Positions 12,052-23,713 of a DNA stretch of 64,000 nt are shown piece after piece (position 1 is the first letter of the stretch; every line of letters begins with the position of its first letter). A program made the translations under genes and the position numbers. Where the stretch lies: NCBI GenBank assembly GCA_026874595.1, contig CM049313.1, forward strand, positions 65,664,159 to 65,728,158, given 5' to 3'. The DNA is from Sipunculus nudus (lineage: Eukaryota > Annelida > Sipuncula > Golfingiida > Sipunculidae). The notes under the pieces are model-generated. The model was not told the origin of the DNA and did no database searches. It saw only the letters and a program-made list of their open reading frames with translations.

Positions 12052-12418
12052 TTAACATCTCGATAAGCAATCAGCAAGTACATTGTCTTTCCCTTTAATG
12101 TGTATGATATCAAGATTGTAATCCTGTAAGAACAAACTCCTTCTCAACAATCTCTGATTTTTAGACTTCAACTTGTTCATGAACGTGAGGGGATTGTGAT
12201 CACTGAAGACAATGATAGGCCTGACTGATGAAGTAACATAAACTTCAAAATGTTGCAACGCCAAAATCAAAGCCAAACATTCTTTTTTCAATAGTGAAGT
12301 AGTTTTTCTGGTTTGCATTAAACTTTCATAAGAAATAACAAATTGGATGATCTATGCCATCACCGCCTTCTTGTAACAACACAGCACCAGCAGCAGTATC
12401 ACTAGCATCTAAGCAAAT
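12052..12418 (-). pseudogene. Ty3/gypsy-type RNase H fragment of a retrotransposon polyprotein
   Basis: RNase H follows reverse transcriptase in Ty3-type pol polyproteins and degrades the RNA template during reverse transcription. On the minus strand the domain opens with LDASDTAAGAVLLQ (from about 12408), which carries the first conserved aspartate. It continues through KKECLALILALQHF and SDHNPLTF to HIKGKDNVLADCLSR, the typical end of the domain, with a stop at 12052. It is broken in two places: an in-frame stop about 30 residues in, and a frameshift at an A-run near 12285. Upstream reverse transcriptase is absent, being cut off by the miniature LTR at 12419. The integrase normally found downstream is also missing, with the polypurine tract and LTR following within about 125 bases. 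It is a dead remnant. Confidence 0.88.
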
Positions 12419-12558
12419 TGTTTAGGGAAAAATCCTGGGCCGACCCCGGTTTCGAACCCAGGTCGGTGGATTACAAGTCCGGCAAACCAATTCCTTCGCC
12501 AGCAAAGCAAGCTTCACTAACGAGACAGTTCGGTCCGCTTTTTTGTCACACCGTAACA
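12419..12558 (-). mobile_element. Solo miniature LTR with tRNA-like internal sequence
   Basis: On the minus strand it runs from TGTTACGGTG at 12558 to CCCTAAACA at 12419, 140 bases. It contains an A-box-like TGGCGAAGGAATTGG and a B-box GGTTCGAAACC 43 bases downstream, close to tRNA spacing. Between them GGA-CTTGTAA-TCC resembles an anticodon arm with a UGU anticodon. It interrupts the RNase H fragment. Taken alone it could be called a SINE head; comparison with 21767-22107 makes an LTR more likely. Confidence 0.65.
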
Positions 12559-14295
12559 ATATGAGAAAAAAAGAGTTGCGTAACCATTCATTTCCTAAAC
12601 CTTGGTAAGCTTGATAAGCTCTCATTCATGAGAGAGGGTGTTTTTTTTTAGGAGAGTACACCTGGATCAAGAGGCTACGGTTTCAGGCCGTTTATGACTG
12701 TCATGCGAGACTTTACACTGAACCACGTGGCCTATAGATGAAACATCAGTGGCTACAATATATCGTCTTAATTTACGCAAACCCTTCATGTCCTGCAAAC
12801 TGTATTTCAAAGGCCACTGAGATTAGGACGACCCAATCTTAGATTACTGGAACTTTAATGTTAAAAAATGAAAAAAAGAATGTTATTTATGTTTTTTTAG
12901 GGATTCCTAAGCTGCCGAGGCAGCGGAAACGTAACTTCCATACAAGTTAGATATAAATATGCGGTTGAGATAATTGCCCTGTGGAAAGAGCGTAAGGGAT
13001 TCATAGTGCATCGATATTGATATAATCTTATTTAAGTCCACATGTATAGTAATCCATATCTTTGCTACTAGTCAACAGAAAAAAAAGCTGCTCCAAGCTG
13101 AGATGTTTCCCGCATAGTCTAGTGAAAATAAATAGAAATGAGGAATATTTCCTTATAGCATCCAACATCACTTTACATGTTTCATCTACAACAATAAGGA
13201 CGGTTGAAGTGACAGCCGTATGCCCCAGTATGCCCTATTTGCAAGAGTAAAAGTCCAATAACGCATCTTAATTTAGGACAATTATTTTACGGTTATGATA
13301 AAAAGTATGACAGATATACAAATATCCCCTCACATACAGGGTCTTTTATCTAACGGAGCCTCCACTGTGTCACGTGAGTTGTTTCGTTTCCCAGAGCAGA
13401 ATTATCTATAGTCTTATTGAACGACGACCGGTGCATTTATACTTTAGGGAAAATACCTATACACAAGGTAATTTCCAGACAAATCCTTATATTTGCACAA
13501 TCTGGCATACCTTTGAAATTATTATCGTTTAAGGGGTTTTAAAAAGATAAGATAAGAAGAAAAAAAGACATTAGCCAGAAATAATAAAATAAGGAAATCG
13601 TCTTTAAACGATATTTATTATTTGATTAATTCTGAAATAAAAAAAGGTAAGTCATGATGCAGTTTATTCCGCAGGCGTGTGGCAGCGAACTGTATCAATA
13701 AATAAATAGGCCAGAAAACGTGAGACCCGGATATTATTTACTTTGCCAAGATAAGGTTTATCCATTGAATTCTATATCAAATAAAAATACAACAAACAAA
13801 CAAACTTGACGACAATAGGTCGAGTGTTTGCCGGAAGTTGAAATAAGACAGAGAGACCGACACAATAGAAAGACAGGGGGGCGTGTGAAACCATTCGTAT
13901 GAATGAGCCATGTTCTGGGAGAGCAGAAACAAATAGCACTTTTTATGTACTTATTGTGATATTGAAAAGTCGCGAACGAACAAACAGATCATAGAAAATA
14001 GGAGTAAAAAATGGAATTATTTTCCTTGAATGATATTTCCTTTCGCAAAGTACCCTTTAATATTTTGTACCATCAGCATATTTGAGTATATTATACCTTA
14101 CTTTGGTATTTCTTATATTAAATGTTTATTTGTGACAATAAGAATTGTTCCTATGTCCGGGAGTGTGTTATAATGTTATATTTGGATGGTCAAAGTTAAT
14201 GGTTTTGGTATCGTTGTACTTAACTGAACAGAATAAGGAGCTGCTTAAGACCTTGTTATGGGTCTGCAGGGACTTTGCAGGGAATATCCATATTA
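12559..14295. other. Non-coding spacer
   Basis: No recognisable exon, repeat array or transposon end. Confidence 0.4.
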
Positions 14296-14520
14296 TATAG
14301 TTCACCAACCGGCTTCTGTGGTCTCGGGGCAGAGCATTTGGCTCAAAACCTGGGGATGATAAGTAAGAATATCACCTAGAGACGAGGAGGATTTTTCACG
14401 GTCTGCCTTCCAAGGTTGAACGCTTTGCAGGCTTAAGGGGAAGGCTGTGCTCCATGGTCGCGTTTCACTTACAACCGTGTGCACCTTTAAAAGCTAGGAT
14501 TCTTGGTGTTAGGGTCCGTA
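14296..14520 (+). mobile_element. tRNA-derived SINE (family 2)
   Basis: The head (CTGTGGTCTCGGGGCAGAG) and body (CGCTTTGCAGGCTTAAGG, then TCGCGTTTCACTTACAA) match the reverse complement of 18800-19055 over their length, so the two are one family. A tRNA-like head is followed by a GATTTTTCACGGTC segment in both. Confidence 0.6.
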
Positions 14521-14960
14521 ATAATGTTAATTACACATGCAGGACCAATAGGTACGCTAAACCCGTGAAACACAAGTCGTGAACTACCGCCTTGTCACAG
14601 ATTCCGAAATCAAAATTGAATTCTGCAAATGTAACTAGTCCTTATTTAACCCAGTTTTTAAAAAAGTGTCGTTTCCTCCACAAAAAATATAAAAATAAAT
14701 AAATAAAAATGTATTTCCATCTTCATCAAATAAATCACCGGAAGCAGTTACATTCTTCCAGTCATGTAAGAGAGAAAATGCATATGCAGATTTCCCTGTG
14801 TAATTTGCTATTTTATAGTGTCTGAATTCTAAATGGAGGTATTAAACTACTTGTTTGAATCAACATTTAATGTCAGGAAGCCTTCCAGCTTATTCTCCGC
14901 AGGGGAATAACGTTTCATTTTGACACAAAAAAATGTAAAACCTATAGAAAACAAAACATG

Positions 14961-15007
<47 letters not shown>

Positions 15008-16176
15008 CTAAGGCCCCAAATAAAGTACAACAAGACAACAAGTTAAACGTATGACAGCTCGTGCCCCGTCGAGCGTTGTTCTTTGTCAATAAATACAAAG
15101 ACACAATTTCCCGGGAGGATAAAATCTGTAGATAAATTTAACTACATTTCCTTGAAATTGCAGCCTTTGATCGGGCGTGGTCATAAATATATTAAACGGA
15201 GAACACATGGTCGTTTTTTAGGGGATGTCATGAATGGAATAGATAAATTATCTTTTTGATTTCGCATGGCAGATAATGACAGAATACGGCCAACCCGCAC
15301 ACGGACCGGATAGATCGATCTTTCAGGCTGATACGGCCTGTAAAACCCACTAGACATTTTCATTATTTTTGACGGATACTGGACACCTAATAACTGACAA
15401 GCTTGATATTGCTCCGGGTCAAAGTTCAACTGCATCTCGTCCGAAATCTATATTTACAGTCGCGGACGAACGCATATGTTACGGAACCTCAGGTTTCATT
15501 ATGTAATGGAATAGGTTTGATTAAAATCACCTTCGTTAGTCTAAAGGAACCTTTTATGGTCATAATTCCACAGCTTGGTATCAAGTTGAGGGATCAGACA
15601 AATGTGTTGGGATACCGAACCAATGAAAAGCGGACACTTGGCGTTCTGATATGTGAACACAAACATTTAACTATCACGTTGCACTTGGAAGGTCAGAATT
15701 TCCATATATTAAATAATTCTGACAAGTAGAAAATTATTTGTTGGCGATCAAACGCCTGACGATCAGAAATTTGACTCTCGCATATGTGAATTTCAGCTTT
15801 TTGACAGTCCGTTATGTAAAGGTGACATACGACGTTCAGATGGGTGAAGGTCAGACATGTTTGGATCGGATATGTGAAGAAACAAAACTCGATTGTTCGA
15901 CTTAGCAATTTTTTTTTTTACTTTCAGTATATTTAGACAAATACAGTCGAAGACATAAGGATCAGACACTTGATGTTCTAACATGTACAACACACTGATT
16001 GACATATGGAGATCAGAAACCTCTTCCCAGAACGTTTGAAGCTCAGCCACTGAAGGTATAGATATATGAAGACCAGACACTTGCATTTCTGACAGTTCAT
16101 GGATATTTGGCCTTCGGGCGCGCTAAGATAATACGATCCACTAACATATAAGGCATATACATGAATTGACTAGAAA
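14521..16176. other. Non-coding spacer with (AT)n and a loose repeated motif
   Basis: (AT)n lies at about 14969-15006. From 15590 to 16090, words like GATCAGACA and CATATGTGAA recur about seven times at irregular intervals of 50-110 bases, perhaps a very old tandem array. No gene recognised. Confidence 0.4.
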
Positions 16177-16392
16177 GAGCACTCAGAGAGCGCAGATCTC
16201 CGGTCCATGTTGCATTGTCATAAATTCAGCATTTTTCCTTAAAAAAATTCCTGGATCCAGAATGTGGTCCGGATCGCCCCCTAGATTCAATCAATAGATC
16301 TATATATCATTCCCGAGCTATCCTGAAAACAATTTAATCAAAATCCGTTCATAACTCTGAGTAACGTTGCTAACAGTAAGACAGACAAACAA
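16177..16392 (-). repeat. Dispersed repeat of the CCTCCGCC/GCGCTCTC type
   Basis: On the minus strand this reads through ATGAACGGATTTTGATTAAA, GGGGGCGATCCGGACCAC and TCTGGATCCAGGAATTTTT to GCGCTCTCTGAGTGCTC. I recognise this order of words from a small repeat common in aquatic animal genomes, though I cannot confirm it by search. The opposite end of the same type of repeat appears at 45411. Confidence 0.55.
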
Positions 16393-18799
16393 CGCCGCCA
16401 AAACATAACAAAAAGGTAACTTTTTAAATATTTTTTTTTGTTGGGGGTAACCTCCTCTTTTTATTAATGCTAGCTTAACTAGATGTGTGTACATCTGCAG
16501 AATTCCAGATCGCAAAGATCGCGAAAAATGCTACCCTCGCGTAACACCAAAAAAGTGAAAAACGCGAAAATGTGATCCTGAAAATATGAAGCCAAACACA
16601 GTGACTTGTCATAATATAGCAGGTAGTAAATAAACCGAAGCTTCTTGATTATTGACAAACTCTTTAAGCCAAGACCCGGTGACTACTGCACCAATGGGCC
16701 CTGGATGTGAAATTTTTAAGCTTTTCAATAAAAGGGATTAAATAAATCTTTGTCTTAATGTAGGAGCTATATGAACGTAATAGAGAGGACAATAGAATAA
16801 CTCCCCACCCGCACTTTGTTATAAGTTTTAGCAAAAGGAAAGGAAATGTCCACAATAGATTGGCCGTGATCCACATTAAAGGATTTTCCCATTATATAGC
16901 TTTGAACGGGACTCATTGTAAGTCAAAGAACATGGCCGTATTTTCTAGTCGGTGATACTTGTGACGCCGTCTTGTTGTTTATTCATGCCTTTAAAACCCG
17001 TTCTTATTATATCTACAAACGAATCACTTTTGTCAAAGTAGTCTGTTTGAAGAGAAATACGCGAAATCAAAAGAACTCAAGAATAACTGCTGGTTTTGCA
17101 AGCTTTGGAGAAACAAATGAAGAGGATACAAAAGAAACAACATGTACTACAAAAGATGAACAGGGACATAGGGATACCGGGAATCGTCAGAGCGTATTTA
17201 TAAGAGAAAGCCCGTACTCAACTTCAATGTGAAATAGTTCCATTCGGCAGCTAGGCAGCTGAGATCATGTAACAACAGAGTATCAGTTGATAAAGAACAC
17301 AAATAAAACAATACATAGCAGATTTAAACAGCATTTTCATTTCTTTTCATTCAGACTGACGGCTGCCATAGACATTTACATTTTCACAAACCAAACAGCT
17401 GCTATTCATTCGACAATGTGTGGGAAACATCATGAGGAAAAGTTGTTAAGATACTTATAGGTAAGTTAAGTGCAGTTGGAACATTTAATCATATTGCTGG
17501 TTTCACAAGTATTCATATCACTGAGATGCAGGCTTTTAAGAGGTGAAAGTTTAAACCCTTTTGGAAGTGGCGCGCGGTCCCAGTGAAAATGTAAAACTGT
17601 ATGGCTAGACCGTTTGTGACTCTGTTGAAAATACTACAGAGATATAACTGGGTCTAAAAACTTGTCTGCGAGATAACACGTCGTGAAAACTGTCTGTAAA
17701 GGCCATTTCGGCCTATTTTGTTTGAAATTCACACGCCAAAGTCTGTGTCCACAACAAATTTTATTAAGTATATTTCGCATTTTCTGCAGTTGCCTAATTG
17801 ACCTCTGATGGTGCGTGTCGAGTATTTAAATGACTTGCAGATGGACTGCCAGCTGTTGCCGACATATACAATTGACTGACACTTGTGCATAAGAATAGAC
17901 GAAATAGAAACTCTTAGATTTAAATATATAAGAGTTCCATTGTTTGCCAATCTTAAAGCTCCATTCTAGTGGAGGTATGCATGCTTCCCTACCCCTAAAG
18001 GTTAACGGCACCTCTTAACGATAATCCCATAACCTTTTACGATATATGGCCCATTCCATTCAGTTTACAGGGAAAGTAAACGGCAGGTGAAGTCGATTTT
18101 GGACATTGGGATTGATCTTTAGAACTTTATCCCTTTAATGAAACCGTCACCTGCTGTATAATTTTATTTTAACTTGCAACACCTGTTACCGGGTGCCTTT
18201 TTGTTTACAGAACAATACACAGTGGTGACTACAAAAAGTCATATCCTCTTTAGATTTTTTACGTTTACGGCTTATAGCAGCGTGGCAGGTCATATTCGGT
18301 ACTTTCTCTTTTGACAGCTGCCATTTAGGGACGATTCACCACAATCCTAGTTGTCCATAGCGATGATCTCTGTCGATTTCTCGAGACTGTACGGACCTTT
18401 GAGCTGACAAACAATTTTTTTTTCTAAAAAAATTCTGTGTTTTTGCATTGGAAACTTTATGCTATGTATATCAGCAAAAGAATCTCTCAGGTGAAGTTTC
18501 GTTTCGTGAAACAAAGAATATAAAATGTATGACAAGCTTTACCAGCTGAAGCTCGAATACCAAGCGTAAAAGTTCAACTTACCATTCCCTTTAGCTTAGA
18601 TGTTTGTGCAAGAACACCCATATCCCAGCACTAATTGTTTTTTTTTTTGTTTTTTTTTTTCGGTTTGAGGTAAAGGTCTCCATTTTTAATGCTAGCTTAC
18701 CCAAGTATGTACGTCTGTAGAATACCATCCCGCTTTCGGACTGCTTGACACGGCAGTTATAAACGCTATATATTTTCATTTTATCTCTTGGTGTTAAGC
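16393..18799. other. Non-coding spacer
   Basis: A fragment of SINE family 2 lies at about 16680-16715 (GGTGACTACTGCACC, shared with 18806). An open frame at 16972-17232 has no recognisable motif and no convincing splice sites. Otherwise nothing I can name. Confidence 0.4.
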
Positions 18800-19055
18800 A
18801 GAACTGGTGACTACTGCACCTGTAGGTCCTGGGTTGGCAATCGTCACCATTGATGGGTCAAACCATCGAGGAGCCCCCAAAAGGCGCACTAGTTTGTAAG
18901 TGAAACGCGGCCGTAAGTACGGCCTCGATATTAAGCCTGCAGAACGCTCACCCTGGGTGGGGGACGACCGTGAAAAATCTCACCGCCACGGCTGAAGTTC
19001 GAACTCAAGATCTCCCGGCTTTGAACTCTACCCCTTAACCATAGAAAGCGTTTCG
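18800..19055 (-). mobile_element. tRNA-derived SINE (family 2)
   Basis: On the minus strand an A-box-like GGTTAAGGGGTAGAG (near 19040) is followed by a B-box-like GAGTTCGAACT (near 19006). The shared body with GATTTTTCACGGTC and the CGCGTTTCACTTACAAAC segment comes next. Same family as 14296-14520. Confidence 0.65.
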
Positions 19056-19136
19056 AATTGTAAATGTTAATATTTTCATCCAACTATAGCTAAAAACTGA
19101 CAGTCAGAATCCAAATAAATGTAAAAATAATGATTA

Positions 19137-19592
19137 CAGTAGAACGCCTGTATTACGGTCACCATGGGGACTGGATGAAAGTGGCCTTAATACAGGAGTG
19201 GCCGTTATACAGGACAGCAGGATGGGGGGGGGGGGGGGGGGTAAAATGTAACACAAAACCAAGTTCAAATCTTTATTACAATCAATTAAATAAACGTATA
19301 TACAGAGCATTAGTATATTAACTTGTTATCAATAAAAAAAATAAAATATTTACAATCACGTCAACCCTATTTATAACAATTACCTACAATATATAAAAAT
19401 ACAGTGTTTGTTATTAAATTACAGATTGTATATCCATACTATTTGTACAATTTTAATGTTTATGAGTAAATTGTGCGATGTTTGACAAAATGATAATGAA
19501 ATATACCGGTCGAAAATCCGGGACCAGAAAATCTGACCGTTATAGACGTATTGACCGTTATAGAGGCGTGGCCGTAAGCAGGCGTTCTACTG
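19137..19592. mobile_element. pogo/Tigger-like MITE, 456 bp
   Basis: The left end CAGTAGAACGCCTG (19137) and right end CAGGCGTTCTACTG (ending 19592) are exact reverse complements, and both are flanked by TA, the target of Tc1/mariner-type elements. Termini starting CAGT with GTAGAAC are typical of pogo/Tigger elements. The inside is AT-rich with a poly-G run at about 19225-19241 and has no transposase. Confidence 0.85.
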
Positions 19593-19868
19593 TACTTTCT
19601 AATAACATAATGGGGAAAAGAAAATGAAAATATGTTTATTAAGTTTCATTCTAGCATTTGCGTCGTATCTGTGTGGCGCCCCATGAGTCAAATTTATCAA
19701 AATGATAAAATATGTAAAATCAGTTTACTTACAGATCATTGTTTGGATAATATAATTCCCTGAATAATAAAAATCGCACAGCGTTTTAGGGTTTTTACAT
19801 TCCTATTAATAATGTACAAAACTCTTTCATGAAAATATTACAATCAGTTAACAATACTCTAAATGTTT

Positions 19869-20180
19869 CACTAAAATAATGAAAACGAACAGGAAAGATT
19901 TCACCAAAATTTTTTTGTTTTACTAAAATCATGAAAACAAACAGGAGGGTTTCCCCAAAATAAATCCTGTCACACTAAAACCATGATAATGCACAGGAAC
20001 GATTACAAACCAAATCAAACCGGTTTCATATTAAAATCATGAAAACGAACAGGAAAGATTTCTCAGAAATTAATCCCGATTCACAAAAGCATGACAAACG
20101 CACAGCAAAGATTTCCAAAAAATTTATTGTATTACACATAAAATATAGAAACAAACAGGAAAGATTTTCCAAATTTCTCG
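19869..20180. repeat. Degenerate ~53-bp tandem repeat, about six units
   Basis: Units of 49-57 bases share the core ATGAAAACGAACAGGAAAGATTTC. Cores begin near 19878, 19929, 19980, 20038, 20090 and 20145. Divergence between units is considerable, so this is old. Open frames across it are repeat-driven. Confidence 0.7.
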
Positions 20181-21126
20181 CAAAGAAGGGCCCACGAAGT
20201 GTAGCAAGCATCTTCTTCCCAGATTTTGGAGTCTCACTCTGTCACGTTGTCATAACATGCACTGAAGAACTCATTAGTTCCAATGTAGATTGACCTTCAA
20301 CCCTTCAGCAATATTTGACATGTCGTGAAGACTGGGTGCATTTGTCCGTAATCCTGAAGAAGACATCACGTGACATGCGTAATAAGGAGCATTGACCCGG
20401 GGACGTAATGATATCATTGTTTACATGAGAGGCTCTACATCTGCCGTCTCACTAAGTACTGTTGCAGGAACGTGATAATTGTTATCGCAGCCCCTCCTGG
20501 TCACATGGGAACAGATCGCAAAATTCCGAAGGACGCACAGATTTTGATTTGTATATGCAGGCCGCAAGCAGTCCCAGGTCAATGAAAACAATGATACCAT
20601 CGAAGCAAAGTTTAAAGGTTGGAAGAAGATGGTTTTGGTATATTAATTTCATTTATTTTGTTATAATATAATATTATTTAAAAAAATATGTTTATATTTT
20701 AATTTACAAAATATAGTAAGCATTTACAAGTAATAACATTATATATTATATTATATAACATTATATCATTTTATACTGTCTTATATTACAGACACTTGAC
20801 ACTAAATCTCACCGACTAATCTCTTCAAATTAAAGAACTATAAACTGGCAGTTCATCACTGCAGCTTACACGGCTACTGCTATATACATGTTTAACTTAC
20901 ACATGAAAAATTAAAAAGAATGCTGTGGCCATGCTCTAATTTTTTTATTATTTTTATTTGCTCTCATCAGGGGAGAATGTTTACTTTAAATGGAAAAGTC
21001 TACATGGTCCAAACATTTTTGTATCATTTGTGTATGGGTGATTTCATGCCGAATGCTTATGGCATGTGTGGATGTTGCATCCGACTGACAGCAGTGGATT
21101 TTTCATGGCATCAACATTTTAAGTGA
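20181..21126. other. Non-coding spacer, one weak exon candidate
   Basis: After an acceptor-like TACTGTTGCAG (about 20466) an open stretch of about 45 codons follows, but I recognise no domain and see no convincing donor. The rest is AT-rich without features. Confidence 0.3.
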
Positions 21127-21161
21127 ATATATATATATATACATGTACCAAGTTTGGTGTG

Positions 21162-21223
<62 letters not shown>
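21127..21223. repeat. (AT)n and (GA)n microsatellites
   Basis: Two short (AT)n runs are followed by about 20 GA dinucleotides at 21184-21223, directly next to a tRNA-like sequence. Confidence 0.95.
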
Positions 21224-21227
<4 letters not shown>

Positions 21228-21249
21228 AATGGTTTACATGGAAAAGTCG

Positions 21250-21330
21250 GTTCACTGCCGGTGGAAATCGAACCTATGATGTTCCGATTTCCGGTTGGCT
21301 TCCTTAACCAATTGGCTACGCCAGATCACA
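21250..21330 (-). mobile_element. tRNA-derived sequence (SINE head or tRNA pseudogene)
   Basis: On the minus strand TAGCCAATTGG (A box, from 21318) is followed 44 bases later by GGTTCGATTTC (B box, from 21274), exactly the tRNA spacing. Two of the seven acceptor pairs and two of the five T-stem pairs fail, and the anticodon arm is not canonical. It is therefore more likely a SINE head or decayed tRNA than a working tRNA gene. Confidence 0.5.
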
Positions 21331-21766
21331 AACCGCTATTATAGGAAGCAGAGAAGTGACGCCACGGTAGTGACGTCATAGTCTGACCCACTACTTGTGT
21401 CGGCACGGCGACTTTGAATGCAGCAGTTAGAACTGATGGCCTTGTATGGAATAAGTTTTGTTTATTTATTGTTTGCTGCTGTATTAAAGATTAACACATT
21501 TGAACAATTGCTTTAATGCAGAGTCACCTATAGGTACTATGTATTTCGAGCAAATATCACAATGCAATGATTGTTTAGTCCACTTTTCAAATTTTTGTCA
21601 TAATACGAAATGCCCCCGTTTATTCACAATACAACAAGTATTCATTATCTATCTATATTATACAATTATTTACCACTTCATATCCTGTACAATGTGCGCT
21701 CTCCGGATAACTCTGTCAATTCTATACATAAGTAGTACATGGAATAATCTTCCGGGGATGTTCGTT
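21331..21766. other. Non-coding spacer
   Basis: No feature I can support, apart from a short open frame that runs into the TRIM-like element. Confidence 0.4.
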
Positions 21767-21831
21767 CGACTGGGTTCGACTCCCGGATCGGGCCAGGACT
21801 TTTCCCTCAACAATTTGTCTTCGTAACAAAA

Positions 21832-21849
21832 TGGGTGCTCGTCCGGGAT
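21832..21849 (+). other. Primer-binding site resembling tRNA-Pro
   Basis: TGGGTGCTCGTCCGGGAT starts three bases after the LTR end. It matches the well-known tRNA-Pro primer-binding site used by some retroviruses at 17 of 18 positions. Its place right after a GTAACA-ended repeat is what identifies that repeat as an LTR. Confidence 0.75.
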
Positions 21850-21950
21850 GACGATAAAAACTTTGTGGCCCAGGGAATAAGCTCACCAAAGTGTGACTCC
21901 TGGGGAAAATTAGTCTTGTTCTGATAGCAGAACGCCCTTCAGAGGGGGTG

Positions 21951-22107
21951 TGTTACAGGGTGCACATCAAAGCGGACCAAACTGTCTCGCTAGTGAAGCT
22001 TGCTTTGCTAGCGAAGCGGTTGGTTCGCCGGACTTGTGCGACACTGACCGGGGTTCGACTCCCGGATCGGCCCAGGATGTTTCCCTCAACAATTTGTCTT
22101 CGTAACA
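21951..22107 (+). mobile_element. 3' LTR of the TRIM with internal pol III-type promoter boxes
   Basis: The LTR begins TGTTAC and ends GTAACA, a perfect 6-bp terminal inversion. Inside, TAGCGAAGCGG (22009) fits the tRNA A box and GGTTCGACTCC (22052) fits the B box, 43 bases apart. The copy at 12419-12558 keeps both boxes and the spacing although diverged. Four of five T-stem pairs form around the B box; the acceptor stem does not form. An LTR carrying a pol III promoter recalls the plant Cassandra TRIMs, which carry 5S RNA sequence. Transcription by pol III is an inference. Confidence 0.65.
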
Positions 22108-22530
22108 CAATCTTATCAAAGTTGTACCATGTTATATGAATTATGCGATGCGAGGCATAATTAGTTTGAGCGAATAAAATGGTTTTATTCTTAGTTTTAA
22201 AATGAGAAAATCACCAAAAATTCAAATCTCTAATACTCTATATATTATTAAGAGGAAATAAAGATTTTCAACCAATCCCTAAAAGGCTTGAAGAGCCTGC
22301 TTGGTTACGGAAATGCCGGACACTCAATTGTGGGCCAAACAAAGATTAAAATTCGCCTAACCTAACTGATATGCTTGACATGACAAAGAACCGGGTGTTA
22401 AAATTTGACTCGGTCTGAGACAGCTTAATTGGTACAATCTAGATATCACATGCATGAATATTATTCATTGCGTATTTAGGATATACTGTAAATCAGTAGA
22501 GGATGTGAGCTGATCAGTATAGTGATTAAT

Positions 22531-22598
<68 letters not shown>
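22108..22598. other. Non-coding spacer with long (AT)n
   Basis: No gene seen. (AT)n runs from about 22534 to 22596, right against the end of the LTR that follows. Confidence 0.5.
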
Positions 22599-22602
<4 letters not shown>

Positions 22603-23437
22603 TCGGAACCTAATAACAACAGATCACGTATTCGTAACGAACATAAAGTTTGTTACGGAGATAAAATCTGATTCCGCAACACTATAGGCAGCGTGAAATG
22701 TCTAGGGGAATGAAAAAAGAAGTCATTGGTTTATTTTTTGTGAACAATTAATTATAATTTATTCTTAGAACATCCTAACATTACAATACACTAAATCAAT
22801 ACAATTACACAGTATAACAACAATAAAAATGTAGAGTACTAGAGTGTCCGGATCCTAGGCTTTGATTTCTGGATACCACCACTGTGACAGCTCAACAAGA
22901 TTCCTTAACACAAATATTCTATATGAACAGTTCATGTAAATCTTTTCAGAGAAAAGTCTGATTTAATCGCGAAAACAATATATTGTACTCCAAAAGTGAA
23001 GTTCTGATAATACTCCCAAAGGCAAACTTAATATAATCCGTATATAAAGTCTGTATAATTTCTTGATGATCTGCAAGTTCTGCAATCACCGGAAAGGTCC
23101 CCCCCCCCCCGAAAAAAAAAAAACACTGAACAGAGAGTAACACTCTTCCGTGTCCGCTGGTATTTTCTCTCTGTCGGCTCTAAACACAGCCCCTATTTTA
23201 TAGCTTCTTTCTCCCACAGCCCAGAACTTTCCATTCTGGAAAATTCAAAAGAGCATAACAAAGCACGTGCGCCCACAGCGCCTGAAAAGACCTGAACTAT
23301 CTAGAACAGAAAAAATGGTGTGTTTCCACTTCATACACAACCAAGAGCCCAACTCGCGCGTCTCCCATAGCAACGAACAGGGCTAGCGCCAGACACGAAT
23401 CAGAAAGCCAGCGCATTATAAATAGATACATGTAACA
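22599..23437 (-). mobile_element. Solo LTR, long LTR family
   Basis: On the minus strand it starts TGTTACATG at 23437 and ends GGTTCCGAAACA at 22599, about 839 bases. It shares the GAATAAATTATAATTAATTG segment and the tail with GACATTTCACGCTGCC with the other family members. The 5' half is closest to the copy at ~37560-37977. No internal retroviral sequence adjoins it and no exact target-site duplication is visible. Confidence 0.8.
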
Positions 23438-23641
23438 GTGTATGAATGAATTAATCTACAGGGTTCCTTCAATAAACAACTACTAGAGTGCATTATGGTC
23501 TTACACCAAAGCTTTATAATTATACAATTATAGAAGAATTAAGATTCGTCAGACAATTTACCACGTAGTTGTTGTGAAAATGTCTGACAAAGCATGATTA
23601 ATCTATATTTGTATAATTATATATATAATATGTATATATTG

Positions 23642-23713
<72 letters not shown>

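Larger units (their letters stand above)
21767..22107 (+). mobile_element. Miniature LTR retrotransposon (TRIM-like), 5' LTR truncated
   Basis: Order on the plus strand: the last ~62 bases of a 5' LTR ending CTTCGTAACA at 21828; a primer-binding site at 21832-21849; about 90 bases of non-coding internal DNA; a purine-rich AGAGGGGGTG at 21941-21950; and a complete 3' LTR at 21951-22107. The 3' LTR runs TGTTAC...GTAACA, 157 bases. The two LTRs agree over the final ~60 bases with few changes. The internal region of 122 bases has no coding capacity, which is the definition of a TRIM. Related solo or broken LTRs lie at 12419-12558 and 11158-11337, so it is a dispersed family. Mobilising proteins would have to come from another element. 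Confidence 0.78.

Noticed and set aside
12419-12558. Ordinary tRNA-derived SINE
   Set aside because: It has defined TGTTAC...TAAACA ends and no body or tail, and its relatives at 21767-22107 are arranged as LTRs with a primer site and purine tract. The SINE reading is not fully excluded.
15590-16090. Minisatellite based on GATCAGACA words
   Set aside because: Only about seven words at irregular 50-110-base intervals; no period can be defined by eye.
21250-21330. Functional tRNA gene on the minus strand
   Set aside because: A and B boxes are correctly spaced, but two acceptor pairs and two T-stem pairs fail and the anticodon arm does not fold properly.
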